Below, one piece after another: positions 44,036 through 56,729 of a stretch of 64,000 nucleotides of DNA. Each line of letters begins with the position of its first letter. The stretch's first letter is position 1. The notes beneath the pieces are model-generated. The model searched no databases. It had not been told where the DNA came from and worked only from the letters and a program-made list of their open reading frames with translations. The translations under genes and the position numbers were made by a program. The DNA comes from Carposina sasakii (Eukaryota > Arthropoda > Insecta > Lepidoptera > Carposinidae), in NCBI GenBank assembly GCA_014607495.2, contig CP053175.1, positions 124,001 to 188,000 of the forward strand, read 5' to 3'.

Positions 44036-44350
44036 TCAATTCTGTTCCAGCTATGCTAAACGTGGCCGAGGATCTCCTTCGTGAACTTGTAGTTCAGGCT
44101 GCCCCATTCTGGGAACACAACCGTGTGTACTAGGTATTTAATTATTTATGTAATGTAGGTATTATGTGATCAAATATATAAAGGTTCACGTCACGTGATG
44201 AATTCCAAACGCCATTGGTGAAAGTGTTTCGATTTGTTTTTCAACGAACGTCAATGTTCCATTGTCTTGGCTAAATTTTCTCCTGTCCAATGCTAAATGT
44301 GACTATGAGATCTCCGTGACGACCCATCTACAACCATGTCTATATGTATG
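44036..44350 (+). repeat. Two family A 3' fragments
   Basis: 'ctatgctaaacgtggccgag' to 'acacaaccgtgtgtact' (44048-44131), and a second diverged fragment 'caatgctaaatgtgactatg' to 'accatgtctatatgt' (44287-44350). Confidence 0.7.
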
Positions 44351-44585
44351 TAACTAGGTAGGTGCCATAACTAAAGGGGTATACTCGTAGGTAAGTGGAT
44401 TCGACTGTTACCTTAGGGCCTAAAGACAATCTCACTTGCCCCAGATGCTGATAGCTTATAATACCTATTCAGAATGACACGGAAACATATACCACTTGAT
44501 TCGTTACCCATCGCTAGATCGTTGTATTTGGGCCCTATTTGCACACTTCTGCCCAACCGCTGGGGGATAATCGGCGTGACTGTTA

Positions 44586-44929
44586 TACAGGGGGTTTTTT
44601 CGTTGCCACCCTTAATGAAGGGTACGATCTATAAATTAAATAAAGTAAGTTTATGCCAAAAAAAATGCTGGGAAAACATGTAAATTTTTTGAAAATAAAA
44701 ATAATAATTTCTTGTTCGGGCAAAATTTATAGTATCCAGTGTTTATGCTAGTTTTTTCATAGACAGATATTAATTATTTCTCTTGAAAAAATCTTGCATT
44801 TACAGAAAAACGTAGTCTATTTTCTCGACTTTGGACCCTATTATCTTGGGAACCAGAGGTTCCATGGAGAAAAATGATCGTAAGATTTTGTAGTTTTCGG
44901 GAACGTTGACGACCAAAAATCATCCTGTA
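44586..44929 (+). mobile_element. Family B MITE
   Basis: It starts 'tacagggggtttttt' and ends 'catcctgta' between TA dinucleotides, with the same core as 48593-48986. It is inserted next to a 'cacacttctgcccaa' repeat (family W). Confidence 0.88.
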
Positions 44930-45292
44930 TATTAGAATTACAAATAATGAACGTTATACCTCTACAATCGGTAGGTGTAATCTAACTTTTAAAGATATTT
45001 AAATTAAATTCCCCAAAGCGAAAGTTAGATCAAGTCCTCTCCATGAAAATGGTTCGTTCAAAAATCCATCTAGCTCCCAAATTAAAGGAATTCAGTTCTA
45101 CGAACTAATAATTATACTCGTCAAACGTAAAAAGCGGCATTTCGAAGTTAAAAAAGCTCTCCAGAGAGCTCTGAATCGGTGGACACGAAGTCAACACATT
45201 GAGGAGATCCGATACCCATATTATCGATATGATTATGTTGTCGATGCTTACGCTAGGTGCTGCGTGAGTCCGTTTCATAGAATAACTCTTAG

Positions 45293-45747
45293 GCCGGGAC
45301 TCCACCAAAACGGAGACGAGACAATCGGAAAGGAGATGTTTTTTAAACAACCAATAGAATTGAATAGATAAGGTGTTTATAAAAAAAAAGAAAAACGGTA
45401 ATAGAAGATCGGTGAAACGTATAAAGGTCCCAGGCTAATAGTTACATAAAGGACGCCAAGTGAAACCCCTCCGGTTTAATGGCACCCTGAACCTAATTGT
45501 AATTCTTTTAAAAATCTGAAAAAAATTGCGTTATTGATACATCTCCTCTCAGCTCAGCTTCAGTGAAGATCGCTGTGCGAAGATGTGTAATATTTGTATG
45601 GCGCGATGGAAGCGGAGATATGAGCTGCGCGCGGATGACGCGACGCGGAGACGAGAGATGTGAGCGGCGTGCAGTGAGCGTCACCTGAAAAACATCTCTT
45701 CTCGCACAGCACACCGCACTCATCTCCGCTTTGGTGAAGTCCCGCTC
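45293..45747. mobile_element. Candidate TIR element with about 27-bp ends
   Basis: 'gggactccaccaaaacggag' near 45296 is matched, with a few differences, by the reverse complement of 'ctccgctttggtgaagtccc' near 45743. The right half is unusually CpG-rich (45596-45680). It has no transposase and the family is unknown. Confidence 0.6.
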
Positions 45748-45749
45748 TT

Positions 45750-47080
45750 ATACCTGATTTCGGAACTAACATTTTTTTATGCGGTCATACACATAGAAAC
45801 TAGCACCATCATCCAAATACGGTGAAACGCACTAGAACTCGAACTAGTACCTACGTTCGCGAACTCACACCACCCTTACGCTCATCACCTGCGTAACGGT
45901 GGCTTCATTTTCAAATAAAATCAAAATAAGTATATTCAAAAAATTATGTAAGTACATAATATTACATGAGTTTAGGTAAACAATATGGTCGATCTAAAAC
46001 GTCATACTTAAACCTAAACGTAAATTAGTCCTACCTGAGGTCCTACCTATCCTTATCTCTCTCCTACCCTAGGTTTAAGGACCCTAATCCGTGTTTATTA
46101 CAAAAGTCTAATACTTTTTTCTATGAACAAATGAATTTAAGACCCAAGTTTTACAGTGCACAATAAGCGCATTTGAGATTTGAATTATGTTCACCTCCTG
46201 AGATTTGAATTATGTCCACCTCCCCTGTATTCTTCGTTTAAGTACATCAATCAGTAGAATTATCCGTCTTTGCTCACTGAGAACTTCTTATTGGAATTTC
46301 CCAACTTTCGGGGAAACCCGGCCGAGTGGAAACTGCTAAAAGGGAAAGGATATTAATAAATAACATGAAATAATAATACACGTCCTGTGCTAATGCGAGG
46401 CTTTACTGGAATCAGCTGCATCTGCTTCCGTGTATGCTGTTTATAAATAGAAAAGCTAGAAGCGAAATAAATATGCAGGAAAAGCTATGTTTACTGTTCT
46501 GACTTATCGTTTTTCAGAAATTATCAGGAGGTATCATTTAAGCAAAATCCCATATTCCTAACATTTCCACACAAATCAAGCCAATATGCCTCACATTTGT
46601 ACGTAGAATTTTCTATGCGATCCACCAGCTTATCTATTTAGTGGCCGAAATAAGAACTAAACCAATTTTAGCATTAAGAATTCTTAAATAGCAAAACCAA
46701 AGGCGCCACTAGCGGCACTGTCTCCCGAAAGTAAAGTGTACATGGGATTGTGTATGTAAATGCGAACTCCTGTAGATTTATGGGCTCCTGGTACTTTCCG
46801 ACATGGAACGGGATCTTCCCTTGTCGTGTTCGGATATTTGTCGTTCAAACGTTTGAACATGGGTGTTTGAATTGCTTATGTTATGCTAGTATTATTCTGT
46901 AGTCAAATTACTTTTACCTACCTTATATTTCTTTTACAAAATAAGAAAAGGTGAGCTTAATAGAAGGTATACGAGTTGTATTTAAGTTCTAGTTAGTTTT
47001 TCGAGCTCACTATTTGGTACATTGTATATCACTTCACTACAATTCAATAAAAAAATATAATCCTTTAAAAATTGTGCGAT
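45750..47080. other. No gene recognised
   Basis: AT-rich. Contains a short family A fragment at about 46383-46440 ('gctaatgcgaggctttactg') and nothing else that can be named. Confidence 0.35.
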
Positions 47081-47081
47081 T

Positions 47082-47228
47082 TTAATCAAATTTGGTATGG
47101 AGTTAGCTGACACCCTGGATTAACACATAGGCTACTTTTTATCCCGGGAAAATATTTTTATCCCGGATAATTTCGATATTTTGTTTTTTCTGCAGTCCAC
47201 GCGGACGAAATCGCGGGCGTCCACTAGT
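47082..47228 (-). mobile_element. Family D-related tail
   Basis: 'gttagctgacaccctggatt' to 'cgggcgtccactagt', nearly identical to the end of the 9828 copy. Confidence 0.72.
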
Positions 47229-47499
47229 TTTAGCAATAAAAAACAGCAATGATTTTTAAAGTTACTTGAACCGTTACAATTTCCTTACCAGTTGAGTTGT
47301 GTAGTAAGATTTCTGGATACAAGTCACCATGACTTCTTACGAGTACCTATAATAACATAATTGCCATGTAGTTAAATTAAAACGTCACTATAAGCACTGT
47401 AGAGCGCTATCTCATTTCCCAATAGTAAAATAAAAACAATACTAGTGATTTCATTGCAATCCTGGGACCCCATTCTCACGCCTCTTGACAAAATCTCTA

Positions 47500-47700
47500 C
47501 ACACGATTCATTAGCACGTACGAGTCGACTAAGGAGCTCAGGGGCGTATTTCAGGCGATGAGATAGTAACTGATCACTGATCTTTTAGATCTGCTATGCA
47601 TCATGACTTTGCTATACTAAACGTGGCTGTAAGGTCTTATTCGCGATCTTGTAGTTCTGGCTACCCCATTTCCGGGAACACACCAGTGTCTGTATCCATC
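47500..47700 (+). repeat. Family A repeat
   Basis: 'tacgagtcgactaaggagct' to 'gaacacaccagtgtctgt'; the stem-loop end is missing. Confidence 0.8.
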
Positions 47701-47984
47701 AGCACTTGATATTCGTCTTTAATAAGCTTACCACTATGTTATATGAACCTACTATATGTCGAGTTTAGAGATGTTTATATAAGAATCGGGACCCGCCTGT
47801 TCTACTGACACTTGCGGGTATATAAGCCTGATTTAATGCAGGCTCGGAGTTACGATGTAAGCCACATCTTATCGCAGAGTTATGGGGCGGAATAATTGTT
47901 TTTGGATACGTTTTAGATTACTTGCTTTGTGTTTATATTGTTTAATTTCTATTTAAGGTAAAAATATGTGAAGAAATCATAAGA

Positions 47985-48115
47985 ATGCATCAGCTGCATC
48001 TCCTTCCTATGCATGTCGTTAGAGTCGACTAAGAAACTCAACCATTCTTTCAGCCGATAAGCTAACAACTTTGTCACGATTGATCATTTAAATTAGTCCC
48101 CGCTAATTTTAAGAA
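47985..48115 (+). repeat. Family A repeat, 5' part
   Basis: 'gcatcagctgcatctccttc' to 'taattagtccccgcta'-type sequence. Confidence 0.75.
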
Positions 48116-48592
48116 CACAATGTATGTACAGTATACATGTATGTAGTAAAGTAACGTAGCACATCAAATCTCTAGTGTAAAACTAGCCTAAAAGTTATCA
48201 AATTAAAAACCATTCCTTCCGACAGAGACATGTATTTATTTACGAAATATATAAAAAAACAGTGGCATGCACCCAACCGTATCCGAACTCTATACGCATG
48301 AGATACCCGTACCAACTTTCTATCCCAAAAAGACTGGACATCAAACACGAAAAGCAAAAACAAAATGGCCGACAACCTAGTCAGTTGGCGCAAGGTTAGC
48401 TTCACGCTGTACTGCAGAAAAACGTTTGATTGTCGTGCACATAACATTGATGGACTAAAATCTAAAATAGATGCAAGTTTTCGAGTATTTATGATTAATT
48501 AGGGTAAATTTTTTTATTTGTGATAAATTAAATTATAGTAAGTCATACAATTTTAATTATTTAAAGTATTACACATTTACCTACATTATTTA
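48116..48592. other. No gene recognised
   Basis: Repeat-free in this window. The minus-strand frame 48172-48447 has no domain. Confidence 0.3.
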
Positions 48593-48986
48593 TACAGGAT
48601 GTTTTTTTGTGGCCACCTTTAACGAAGGGTACGTACTCTATACATATAAAGTAATATAAAGTAAGTTTATGCCAAAAAAAATGCTGGGAAAAAAATTATT
48701 TATTTTTGAAAAAAAATTTTAAATTCCTTGATCGTGCGAAATTTATAGTGTCTAGTATTTATGTTAGTTTTTTATAGACAGATATTAATTATTTTTCGTG
48801 GAAAAATCCTGCTACGCGCGTCTATGTGCATTTATGCAGAAAAACGCAGTCTATTTACTCAACTTTGGACCCTAATATTTTGGAAACCAGACACTTCCCA
48901 GGTATGCTTCCATGGAGAAAAATGATCGTGATGATGAGGAGATTCCGTAATTTTCGGGAACGTTGACGACCAAAAATCATCCTGTA
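48593..48986 (+). mobile_element. Family B MITE, best full copy (about 394 bp)
   Basis: Ends 'tacaggatg' and 'catcctgta'. It contains the poly-A-rich core, 'aacgcagtctatttactcaa' and 'aaacgttgacgacc'-type sequence present in all copies. There is no coding capacity. Confidence 0.9.
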
Positions 48987-49254
48987 TTTTCGAGGAGATA
49001 TTCTCTTGTAAGAAATTACTAATTTATACAAGGTATACTTGTATTAGGCATAGTTATCTTGTACAGTATTGAAACGATATAACTTTGATTACTTAGTATG
49101 TGAAAACAATAAATATGTACTAAATTAGATTTATATATTTCCATATACCTATACAGAATCAAACGAAAATTCGTTTATTTAAATACTTACATTTTTAATT
49201 TATTTTGGAAGAAAACTAATCAACTATTAATAAGTATAATATTTGGGATCTCTC

Positions 49255-49425
49255 TCCGGTCGTGTCGGCTTTCCGTCCCATCGGACTATGAGAGTAAGGA
49301 ATAGAGAGTGCATCTGTGTTTGCGCACACACTTGTGCACTATAATATCTCCTGCGAACCTGGCCAATCTCCGTAAAGATTGGTCACCTTGGCCGAAATAC
49401 GGTCGGAGATCATCATCATCATCAA
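49255..49425. repeat. Probable dispersed repeat ('tgtgtttgcgcacacacttg')
   Basis: A GC-richer block with 'cgtcccatcggactatgaga', 'cacttgtgcactataatatc' and 'ttggtcaccttggccgaaat'. I recall this kind of block as dispersed in Lepidoptera, but only one copy is in this window. Frames across it on both strands are not gene-like. Confidence 0.4.
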
Positions 49426-49549
49426 TTGGGAGACAGCATATACGATACCGCATGACTATTAAATTTATTATATCAAGTGGTTTTTGTATACCTATGGCGA
49501 CAATAAAAACATCAGAGGGAACCTCCCTTACCGCACCGTGTGTGTCCAC

Positions 49550-50269
49550 CCTAACCGGGCAGCCTGCCAGCTACACCGACAGACTCTTTTATATAAATGC
49601 CAAGTTCATTCAGCTATTTAAACTTTTCATAGACGGAACACTAGATTTTTACAGTAAAGTAAGTAAATATTAATAAATTAAAGTTAAATTAATAAATACC
49701 AATAATAATAATATAATTTAGAGTTTTTGACGTTGTCAATAATACCTGATCGAGATAATTGTTAAATAATAATAATAATTAATTCTATGTAATCACACTG
49801 CGATTGGCATTTTAGCAGAAAGCAGCTTATGCCTCCAGCTATTCAATGAGTCAAGCAGCGGGTATCTACTAGTTCTTATTAAACCTCCATCCGTTTTCCC
49901 ACAACTTTTATTTTATTACAGCGAGATAAGACGCGGCCGGGCTTTGTTATCGGCCGGATGTAACCGCTCTGAACCGGTTTCAACCGGCCCGCGCCGCCCA
50001 AGTCCGGATATAATACGTATTCTTTTGTGAATAGGTTTGTTTGCTAAGCTTTGAAATAATATATTAATTATACTAGGAAAGTTCTGTGTACTGAGACTAG
50101 GTACTTCTAATTTTTTATGTAGCAGACCCTTAGTAAGCTGCCTAGCTGGAACTTGATTGCAGTGCTACATACTGGGTCGAAGTTACCTAATGGTATAAGA
50201 ACACACAAAGGATGATTAACATAAATTCGTCAGATATTATTATAATAGTCATAGTTAATGTGTTTGTTT
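49550..50269. other. No gene recognised
   Basis: AT-rich except 49920-50020, a GC-richer 'cggttt/ccggcc' word cluster ('gaaccggtttcaaccggccc'). Similar but weaker words occur at 13760-13805, 14275-14320 and 63185-63255, so it is probably an old dispersed repeat. Confidence 0.35.
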
Positions 50270-50405
50270 CTGTGTCAAGGATTTTTCTTCACTTATCTAT
50301 GTATTTATGTACCGTTAGTACCCGCTTAGTACCCACGACACAAGACCTTAGGGATCTTAGTGTGGGACTAGGTCAATATGTTGTGATGTGTGTGCACATT
50401 TATTT
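50270..50405 (+). repeat. Family H repeat, longer copy
   Basis: 'acccacgacacaagacctta' and 'ttagtgtgggactaggtcaa'. It shows the part upstream of the core that also precedes the foldback insertion at 19220. Confidence 0.75.
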
Positions 50406-51244
50406 ATAGGTAATTAATTAGTTGCAATAGATTTCGAGATGATTTTTTGTGACTCGTTATTTAAATATTATATTTTCGTGTTCAAATCCTTAACTAGGTT
50501 TGTCTGCAACGTTTGTAGATATATAATAACCTATGTGTTATTCCTTCCAAGTGTCAACGATAGTTATTATAAAGGTATTAGAAATATTCCAACATCTACA
50601 CAAACGTCATCTTCAAATCGTCAGCTCCTTATAACTTTCGTAGATTTGTATACAAAAACACAATGTAATATTTTTTTAAAGCTTTCATATACTGTTTTAC
50701 ATTGTTATGGTTTTAAAACGAAACAAAAATATGACCGGTTGGTTATATCTTCGAAACTATCATTAAGCTGACTAAGCAACTTTCCATCCACTGCACCCTC
50801 CCCCCTCTCGAACCGCCCTCCCCCCGCTGACCATCCCTCACTGTCCGAGAGTGAAAGATATGACCACGGATAGAAGAGATGGGATATTTTGATAAAGTTC
50901 CCATATATTTTTATTCTTTATCATACACAAATACAAAATAAATACATACAAAGGCGTGTTTTTCATTGCAAGATTTCTTTCATACCAGAAAACAAAATAT
51001 AAATAAATTTTAAATAGGTAGGTAAATTAACAAATATATACTAAAGATAGGTAAATATTTAATTGTATCAGGCGTCACTATTCGGAAGTTCAAATCTCTA
51101 TTCAGATTATTGATATAGATATTGGTCAGCGGAGGGTGTAGGGCCCGGTGGTGGGCGACCCCTCAATAAAGATAGGTAACTTTAAAAGACATAGCTTTAA
51201 TAGATATAACATAACTTTAACATAGCGGGCATAGATATAACAAA

Positions 51245-51291
51245 TATCTTAGTGTGGGACTAGGTTAATGTGTTGTGGTGTGTGAATAATT

Positions 51292-51292
<1 letters not shown>
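51245..51292 (+). repeat. Family H repeat
   Basis: 'tcttagtgtgggactaggtt' to 'tggtgtgtgaataat', followed by (AT)n. Confidence 0.72.

Positions 51293-51294
<2 letters not shown>

Positions 51295-51350
<56 letters not shown>
51295..51350. repeat. (AT)n microsatellite
   Basis: An uninterrupted AT run between a family H and a family A repeat. Confidence 0.97.
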
Positions 51351-51353
<3 letters not shown>

Positions 51354-51470
51354 CAGTGATAAGTTACTAGCTTATCGCTTGAGAGAATGCTCGAGTACGA
51401 TATGCATATCAGCTGCATCTCCTTGCAGCTGACGTATTCTAGTGAAGTCTCTCATCAGGCTATATAACTA
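51350..51470 (-). repeat. Family A repeat, reverse, following (AT)n
   Basis: 'gagcagtgataagttactag' to 'gtgaagtctctcatcagg'. It contains an inverted internal copy of 'cagctgcatctcc'. Confidence 0.72.
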
Positions 51471-51829
51471 GCTGTTTAGAGAAGGGGCTGGGTTAAGAAA
51501 ATTAAATGTTTAGGCATTTAGGGGGTCGCGTCGCGTCAAAGTGAAAATAGAAGTAATGTCAAACCTGGGTGTTTTCTCTTCTTTCTTCTTCCGCGCGGAA
51601 TCTCTCGTAGGGTTCTGGGGTTTTTCCTTCACTATAGTCCACCTTTAGGTTTAGGGGCACTCCTTTTGGGTAGAGTCGGTCGACACACGAAAATTCACTT
51701 GTCGAGCAAGTCATTCTAAATAGGTATTATAAGGTATTTAGCGTCAGAGCCTCGTCCATTAAATGGGCAGGTGAGGTTGAGGTTAATTTTGGGTCCTAAG
51801 GTATTAGTCGAACCCACTTTTACACCATA

Positions 51830-52229
51830 TACAGGGTGATTTTTGGTCGTCAACGTTCCCGAAAACTACGGGATCTCCTCATCATCACGATCATTTTTCT
51901 CCATGGAAGCATACCTGGGAAGTGTCTGGTTTCCAAAATATTAGGGTCCAAAGTTAGGTAAATAGACTGCGCTTTTCTGCATAAATGCACATTGACGCGT
52001 GTAGCAAGAATTTTTTCACGAGAAATAATTAATATCTGTCTATGAAAAAACTAGCATAAACACTGGACACTATAAATTTCGCCCGATCAAGAAATGATTT
52101 TTTTTTTCAAAAAATTTACATCGTTTCCCAGCAATTTTATTGGCACTAATTTTAAACTTTAAACTTACTTTATTTGATGTATAGAGTACGTACCCCTCGT
52201 TAAGGGTGGCAACGAAAATACACCCTGTA
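51830..52229 (-). mobile_element. Family B MITE, reverse orientation
   Basis: It starts 'tacagggtgatttttggtcg' and ends 'acaccctgta', the reverse complement of the family core. It is flanked by TA. Confidence 0.88.
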
Positions 52230-52560
52230 TATTATCTCTTCTCTATCATATACATAGTCTATGACCTACCCTCAAACTAAATAAATCAGCTGAGATGATA
52301 TCTGGTGGTGAAAAACTTCGGGGTAGGTTTGCGGATGAGCTGAAAAAACGTGGTTATGACGTCATGTGCCTGAAGGGTGCTTTATTGTATGTGCATTTAG
52401 ATTGTTTTGTTTACTTTAGACAGACGGTCTAAAACTGTGTTGGAATTTGGCAAGTAAAGAAAAATGTTTGCACACATTTATATGTAAAGTCAACTTGTTG
52501 ATAATAAAATTTCTATTGTCGAAAATTCATACTATAGGAACATTTTAGAAACATTATAGG

Positions 52561-52857
52561 AAAAATGTAACGGATCGCTGTCTGTACATGGAAGATATAT
52601 GAGAAAAAAATATTATAGGAGACCTTTATTAACGCAATAGTACCCAAAAAAATATTTTTTTGAATTTTTGTCTGTTTGTCTGTGCGTTTGTGCACGCTAA
52701 TCTCAGAAACGGCTGAACCGATTTCGATGCAGTTTTCAGTAATATATCGTGACAGGTCTCACTTAACAAAAAGGCTACTTTTTATCCCGGGAAAATGTTT
52801 TAATCCCGGATAATTTCGACATTTTTCTGTAGTCCACGCGGACGGAGTTCACTAGTA
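52561..52857 (-). mobile_element. Family D retroposon tail
   Basis: 'aacggatcgctgtctgtaca' to 'gcggacggagttcactagta'; the same structure as 2361-2686. Confidence 0.78.
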
Positions 52858-53454
52858 GTATTATATCCCAACATTTCTTAGATATTTTTTATCGTAGTCG
52901 TGTCGATGCGTAGCACGTAGCATGACTACGAATGCTACGAACTTTGACTACGAGCGAGAATCGTAGTATGTAATAAAATTGTAAATCGGGAATTTTATTT
53001 GAAACAATTTCAATAAGACAGGTATTTTTATTTATAGTTAGTCTGCATAATAGTAAAATAATTACTGTGACATACTAAAACTCCTGTATGTCCGCAGTTA
53101 TGTATCGGATTTTAAAATAAACCGCGTTCAAAATATACAGTGGTTTCAAATTTAGTTAAATAAAATATTGTTAGTATTACTCCCAATTTATAAAGATAAC
53201 AATTTTATTATGATTTTAATCTAAAGATATCAAATTAATCACGTAAATAAATAGCTACAAGAACTAAAAATGACATATCTTTCTGTAAGACAGAGAGATA
53301 TAACTTTTGTTAAATTTTCAAATTGAAATAAGTTTTTCAACTTGCAAAGTTCTCAGTCACTAGTATTTCAGGTGTAATTAAATTATTATAATGCTAGTTG
53401 GAGATTCAAAGTTTTTATATTATTTATATATTTATTAAGTAGAACCGAACATGT

Positions 53455-53575
53455 AAATCTCAACTATACCCTCAAAATTGGTCAGAAGTGGCACCATGTG
53501 GTTCTATCGGCCCTTGGTGCTCTGCCTACCCCGTAAGGGATAAAGGCGTGATTATATGTATGTATGTATGTTATT
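53455..53575 (+). repeat. Family I repeat
   Basis: 'accctcaaaattggtcagaa' to 'aaaggcgtgattatatgtat', ending in (TATG)n. Confidence 0.85.
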
Positions 53576-53934
53576 AAGTATTCTCTTTTATAATCGTACT
53601 CAATTTGAATTCTCTTTACACATACTCGTAAAAGAACAGTACGAACTGACATTTCACATCTAACACCGCTATAAACGTGTCTTTAGGATATCCTTCGTAG
53701 TTCTCCAATTCTGGCTTACCCATTTCGAAAACACAAAACATCTTGTCCTTTTGTATAATAAGTGTAGGACTTATTATCTGGGAATCGAAATTCTTGACAA
53801 AAAATCGTAAAAAGGGCTTACGTTTTAAAAATAGGTCGTTTCTTGAAGTGTTTTATGGCTAATTGTTTGGGGTTCCGTTATCATGTCTGCTAAAATTCAA
53901 CTCATTTTTACATAATTAATGATTTTGATGATTT

Positions 53935-54250
53935 TATTGATCAGTAACAAGTTTATCGCCTAAAACAGGGGTTCCCAAATTTTTTTCTCGTAGACCCCTT
54001 TCAAAAGCTAACTGGTTCTGGTGGACCCCCTGCAGGACTACACCACATACGAATCCATTGTAAACCAACATTTTTTCACGTCAATGTAGACCCCCATCGA
54101 GTCACCTGTAGACCCCTGGGGGTTTACCTGGGCCACTTTGGGAACCACTGGCCTAAAAGAATACCCGAGTTCCTTACTCAACTCTTACAACATGCACGTA
54201 AGGAGATGCGGCTGATGTATCTGGAGAAACCCAGCATCATCACAGGGTTT
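53935..54250 (-). repeat. Family A repeat split by a hAT MITE
   Basis: 'tgatcagtaacaagtttatc' before and 'agaatacccgagttccttac' after the MITE at 53966-54150 are one family A copy; it ends 'cccagcatcatcacag'. Confidence 0.82.
53966..54150. mobile_element. hAT-type MITE (185 bp) with 8-bp TSD, inside a family A repeat
   Basis: It starts 'caggggttcccaaa' and ends 'tttgggaaccactg', nearly perfect inverted ends. It is flanked on both sides by 'gcctaaaa' (53958-53965 and 54151-54158). It splits a copy of the family A repeat, so it is younger than that copy. A second member of the same family lies at 62728-62908. Confidence 0.93.
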
Positions 54251-54596
54251 TATTCCAATTTTGATTCATGTGAACAGTGACAGTTATGCAGTTTGTAATA
54301 TTCTTCAAAATAAAGGAAAAAAGTAATAAAAAATCAGCTAAGCCTAAGCTTGTCCCGTTCCTATCCACAAAACCGTAAATCAGTGTCTCTTTCGCACGCC
54401 AAATACTCGTGACTCCCATACTACGGAACCATAAAAGAAGATTTAATCTCGCTCCTCGCCGTTCTGGATACAGAATGAGACCTAAAATAAATTGGGCACT
54501 TTACCCAGACTAAGGTCACGCAGAATAGCCTAGATTATGTAGGTACAGAAGCGATAAGTAAATAGTAGGTAGGTATATTATTTAGTCGGCTGAGGT

Positions 54597-54816
54597 ACCT
54601 TCAGGCGATGAGCTGGCAACTTGTCACTGATAGTTCACATTTATTTTTGTAAATATTTTTGTTTTATTTTGTATTGTGTTGTGTTGTGTTGTGTTGTGTT
54701 GTGTTGTGTTGTATTGTATTGTACATGTATATCTACCATAGTAAACGTGGCTGTGGGATCTCCCTAATGATCGTACAGTAGTGGTTACTCCATTTTGGAA
54801 ACACAGCCGTGTCTAC
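54597..54816 (+). repeat. Family A 3' part split by a (GTGTT)n microsatellite
   Basis: 'caggcgatgagctggcaact' then, after the pentanucleotide array at 54670-54724, 'atagtaaacgtggctgtggg' to 'cacagccgtgtctac'. The microsatellite grew or inserted inside the repeat. Confidence 0.8.
54670..54724 (+). repeat. (GTGTT)n pentanucleotide microsatellite
   Basis: About eleven GTGTT or GTATT units in a row. Confidence 0.95.
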
Positions 54817-54893
54817 CTACATACATACGAGTAAAGACACGGCTGTGTAACATACATATGTTACTCTGGTTATTCTAATGTACGAGTATAATA

Positions 54894-55106
54894 TACTAGC
54901 TGCTGCCCGTGACTTTGTCCGCGAGGTATTCGATTATCGCTCGGTGGTGCTACCTACCGTAATAAAAAGTAGCCTATATCCTTTCTCGGGCTCTAGACTA
55001 TTTGTGTACCAAATTTCATTGAAATCGGTTCAGTAGTTTTGCCGTGAAAGACGGACAAACATACGCACACACACACACGTTTAGATTTATAATATTAGTA
55101 TAGATG
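54894..55106 (+). mobile_element. Family D-related tail with microsatellite end
   Basis: 'actagctgctgcccgtgact' to 'ttataatattagtatagat', with 'gcctatatcctttctcgggc' in the middle. This is a second lepidopteran tail type. Confidence 0.75.
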
Positions 55107-55262
55107 TTTACGACTAACATAACGGAGCCAGATACAAATGATCAGCAACAAGTTGCTGTCTCATCACCCAAAGAGAACGTCCCCGAGTTCCTTAGTCGAC
55201 TCTTACGACATGCATAGAGCAAGATGCAGCTGATGTATTCTAGTGAAGCTCCGAATCAGCAA
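55095..55262 (-). repeat. Family A repeat, reverse
   Basis: 'taacataacggagccagata' to 'gaagctccgaatcagcaa'. Confidence 0.8.
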
Positions 55263-55759
55263 AGAGATCACTGGTGAAGTTTTACCCAACTTTAATAAAA
55301 CGAGTACATGAATCCAGCTTTGCGTCTGTCAAATTACTTAATTACAAAATGTATTAATGTAGGGAAATTGTATTAAACTCATATACTGCATAATATCAGC
55401 CAATAAATGCACCACAGATATAGTTGTGAGTAGATATGGCTAGCCATGGTACAAGGTAAAAAAAAGAAAAATTGTTTTATTTTACGTCATTGTCCACAAA
55501 TATTTGCTGGGATAAAAACTAGCTTATGTAAAGGATAGTTTAGCTCCAAACTACTTATCTTCAAAATTTTATTAAAGTCGGTTTTGCAGTTTTGACCGGA
55601 AAGCGCGACAGACAAATAGTGTTTCTCTAAAATAACACAACAGTTATCAATTAAAGCTATTTTTATTGTTATTGTTATGCGAAAATAAATTATCGACAAA
55701 TTCTCTTAGGGTACAATTTTATTATGGAATGTATCTACTCCTAAGAAACTACTACTTCT

Positions 55760-55960
55760 TCTGCAGCCTATTGCAGTCCACTGCTGGACGAAGGCCTCCC
55801 CCAGGGCACACCACGCCAAGGTTACTGCCACAGGTGGGTTTTGCCCATAGTCACCACGCTGGACAGGCGGGTTGGTGACCGCAGTGTGATTTTCGGACTA
55901 TGTTGTCAGTACGGGAGGCGCTGCTGCCCTACCTCCCGGAAACCCTTAACAACTTATTTC
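55760..55960 (-). mobile_element. LINE 3'-end fragment, longer, reverse
   Basis: 'cctattgcagtccactgctg', 'acgaaggcctcccccagggc' and 'ggcgggttggtgaccgcagt'. Part of it recurs at 56975-57045 and, reversed, at 60845-60890. Confidence 0.72.
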
Positions 55961-56729
55961 TCGATTGTCATTGTTTATATAGGTATATATGTTACTTCGG
56001 TGCTGTTTTTCTTAAGACCATTGATGGCTAATGTCACAAATACTAAATCTATTGAAACATAGGTCTACACTAACCAGATTCCCCGTGAATGCGCTCGGAT
56101 GAGCTGACCAATTAGGGAATAATCCAATGGAAAATGCGGATAATGTGACTCTGGGATTCATTGGGAGATTACGTACTGGTTAGTCATGAACCAAAAATTT
56201 TGTGAAATAAATTTTTGCATTTCACAATTTTTATCTGTCTGCTTCAGATATAGATTTAAATTTTTATGTTTCTTCGTATGATGTATTTTTGAGTTTATGT
56301 ATGTTAGGAAAAAATGAATATACTTTGGCGTGCTTAGGAATGTAAACTGCTGGTCGCATTTGAGCTTGAGAAACATGATGAGATTTGTCATTTTGCAGCC
56401 CATTATCAGCATTACTAAACATATTTTAAGTAAAGTTGAATCCACTTATTTTTTTTGTATTTTTCTCGTAAATTTTAAGCTTATGCGAATTCATGAGCGG
56501 TTACCTTCTTGTATTTTTAATTATGAAAACTATAGTCCCCAGTTTTCGACACATACCTACCACCTGCGCCGCCTATTCTTTGTCCCATCTCGCCAGTAAC
56601 TCCGGTCCTCATCCCGACTTGCGGCAGTTAACTCCACGGTTACGACCACCCTGTATCGAGTACGCAGTTAGTTACGTACCCGGTGCAGTTTCAAAGATTA
56701 TTGTTAAGCTTTTTGACGGGATTAGTAGG

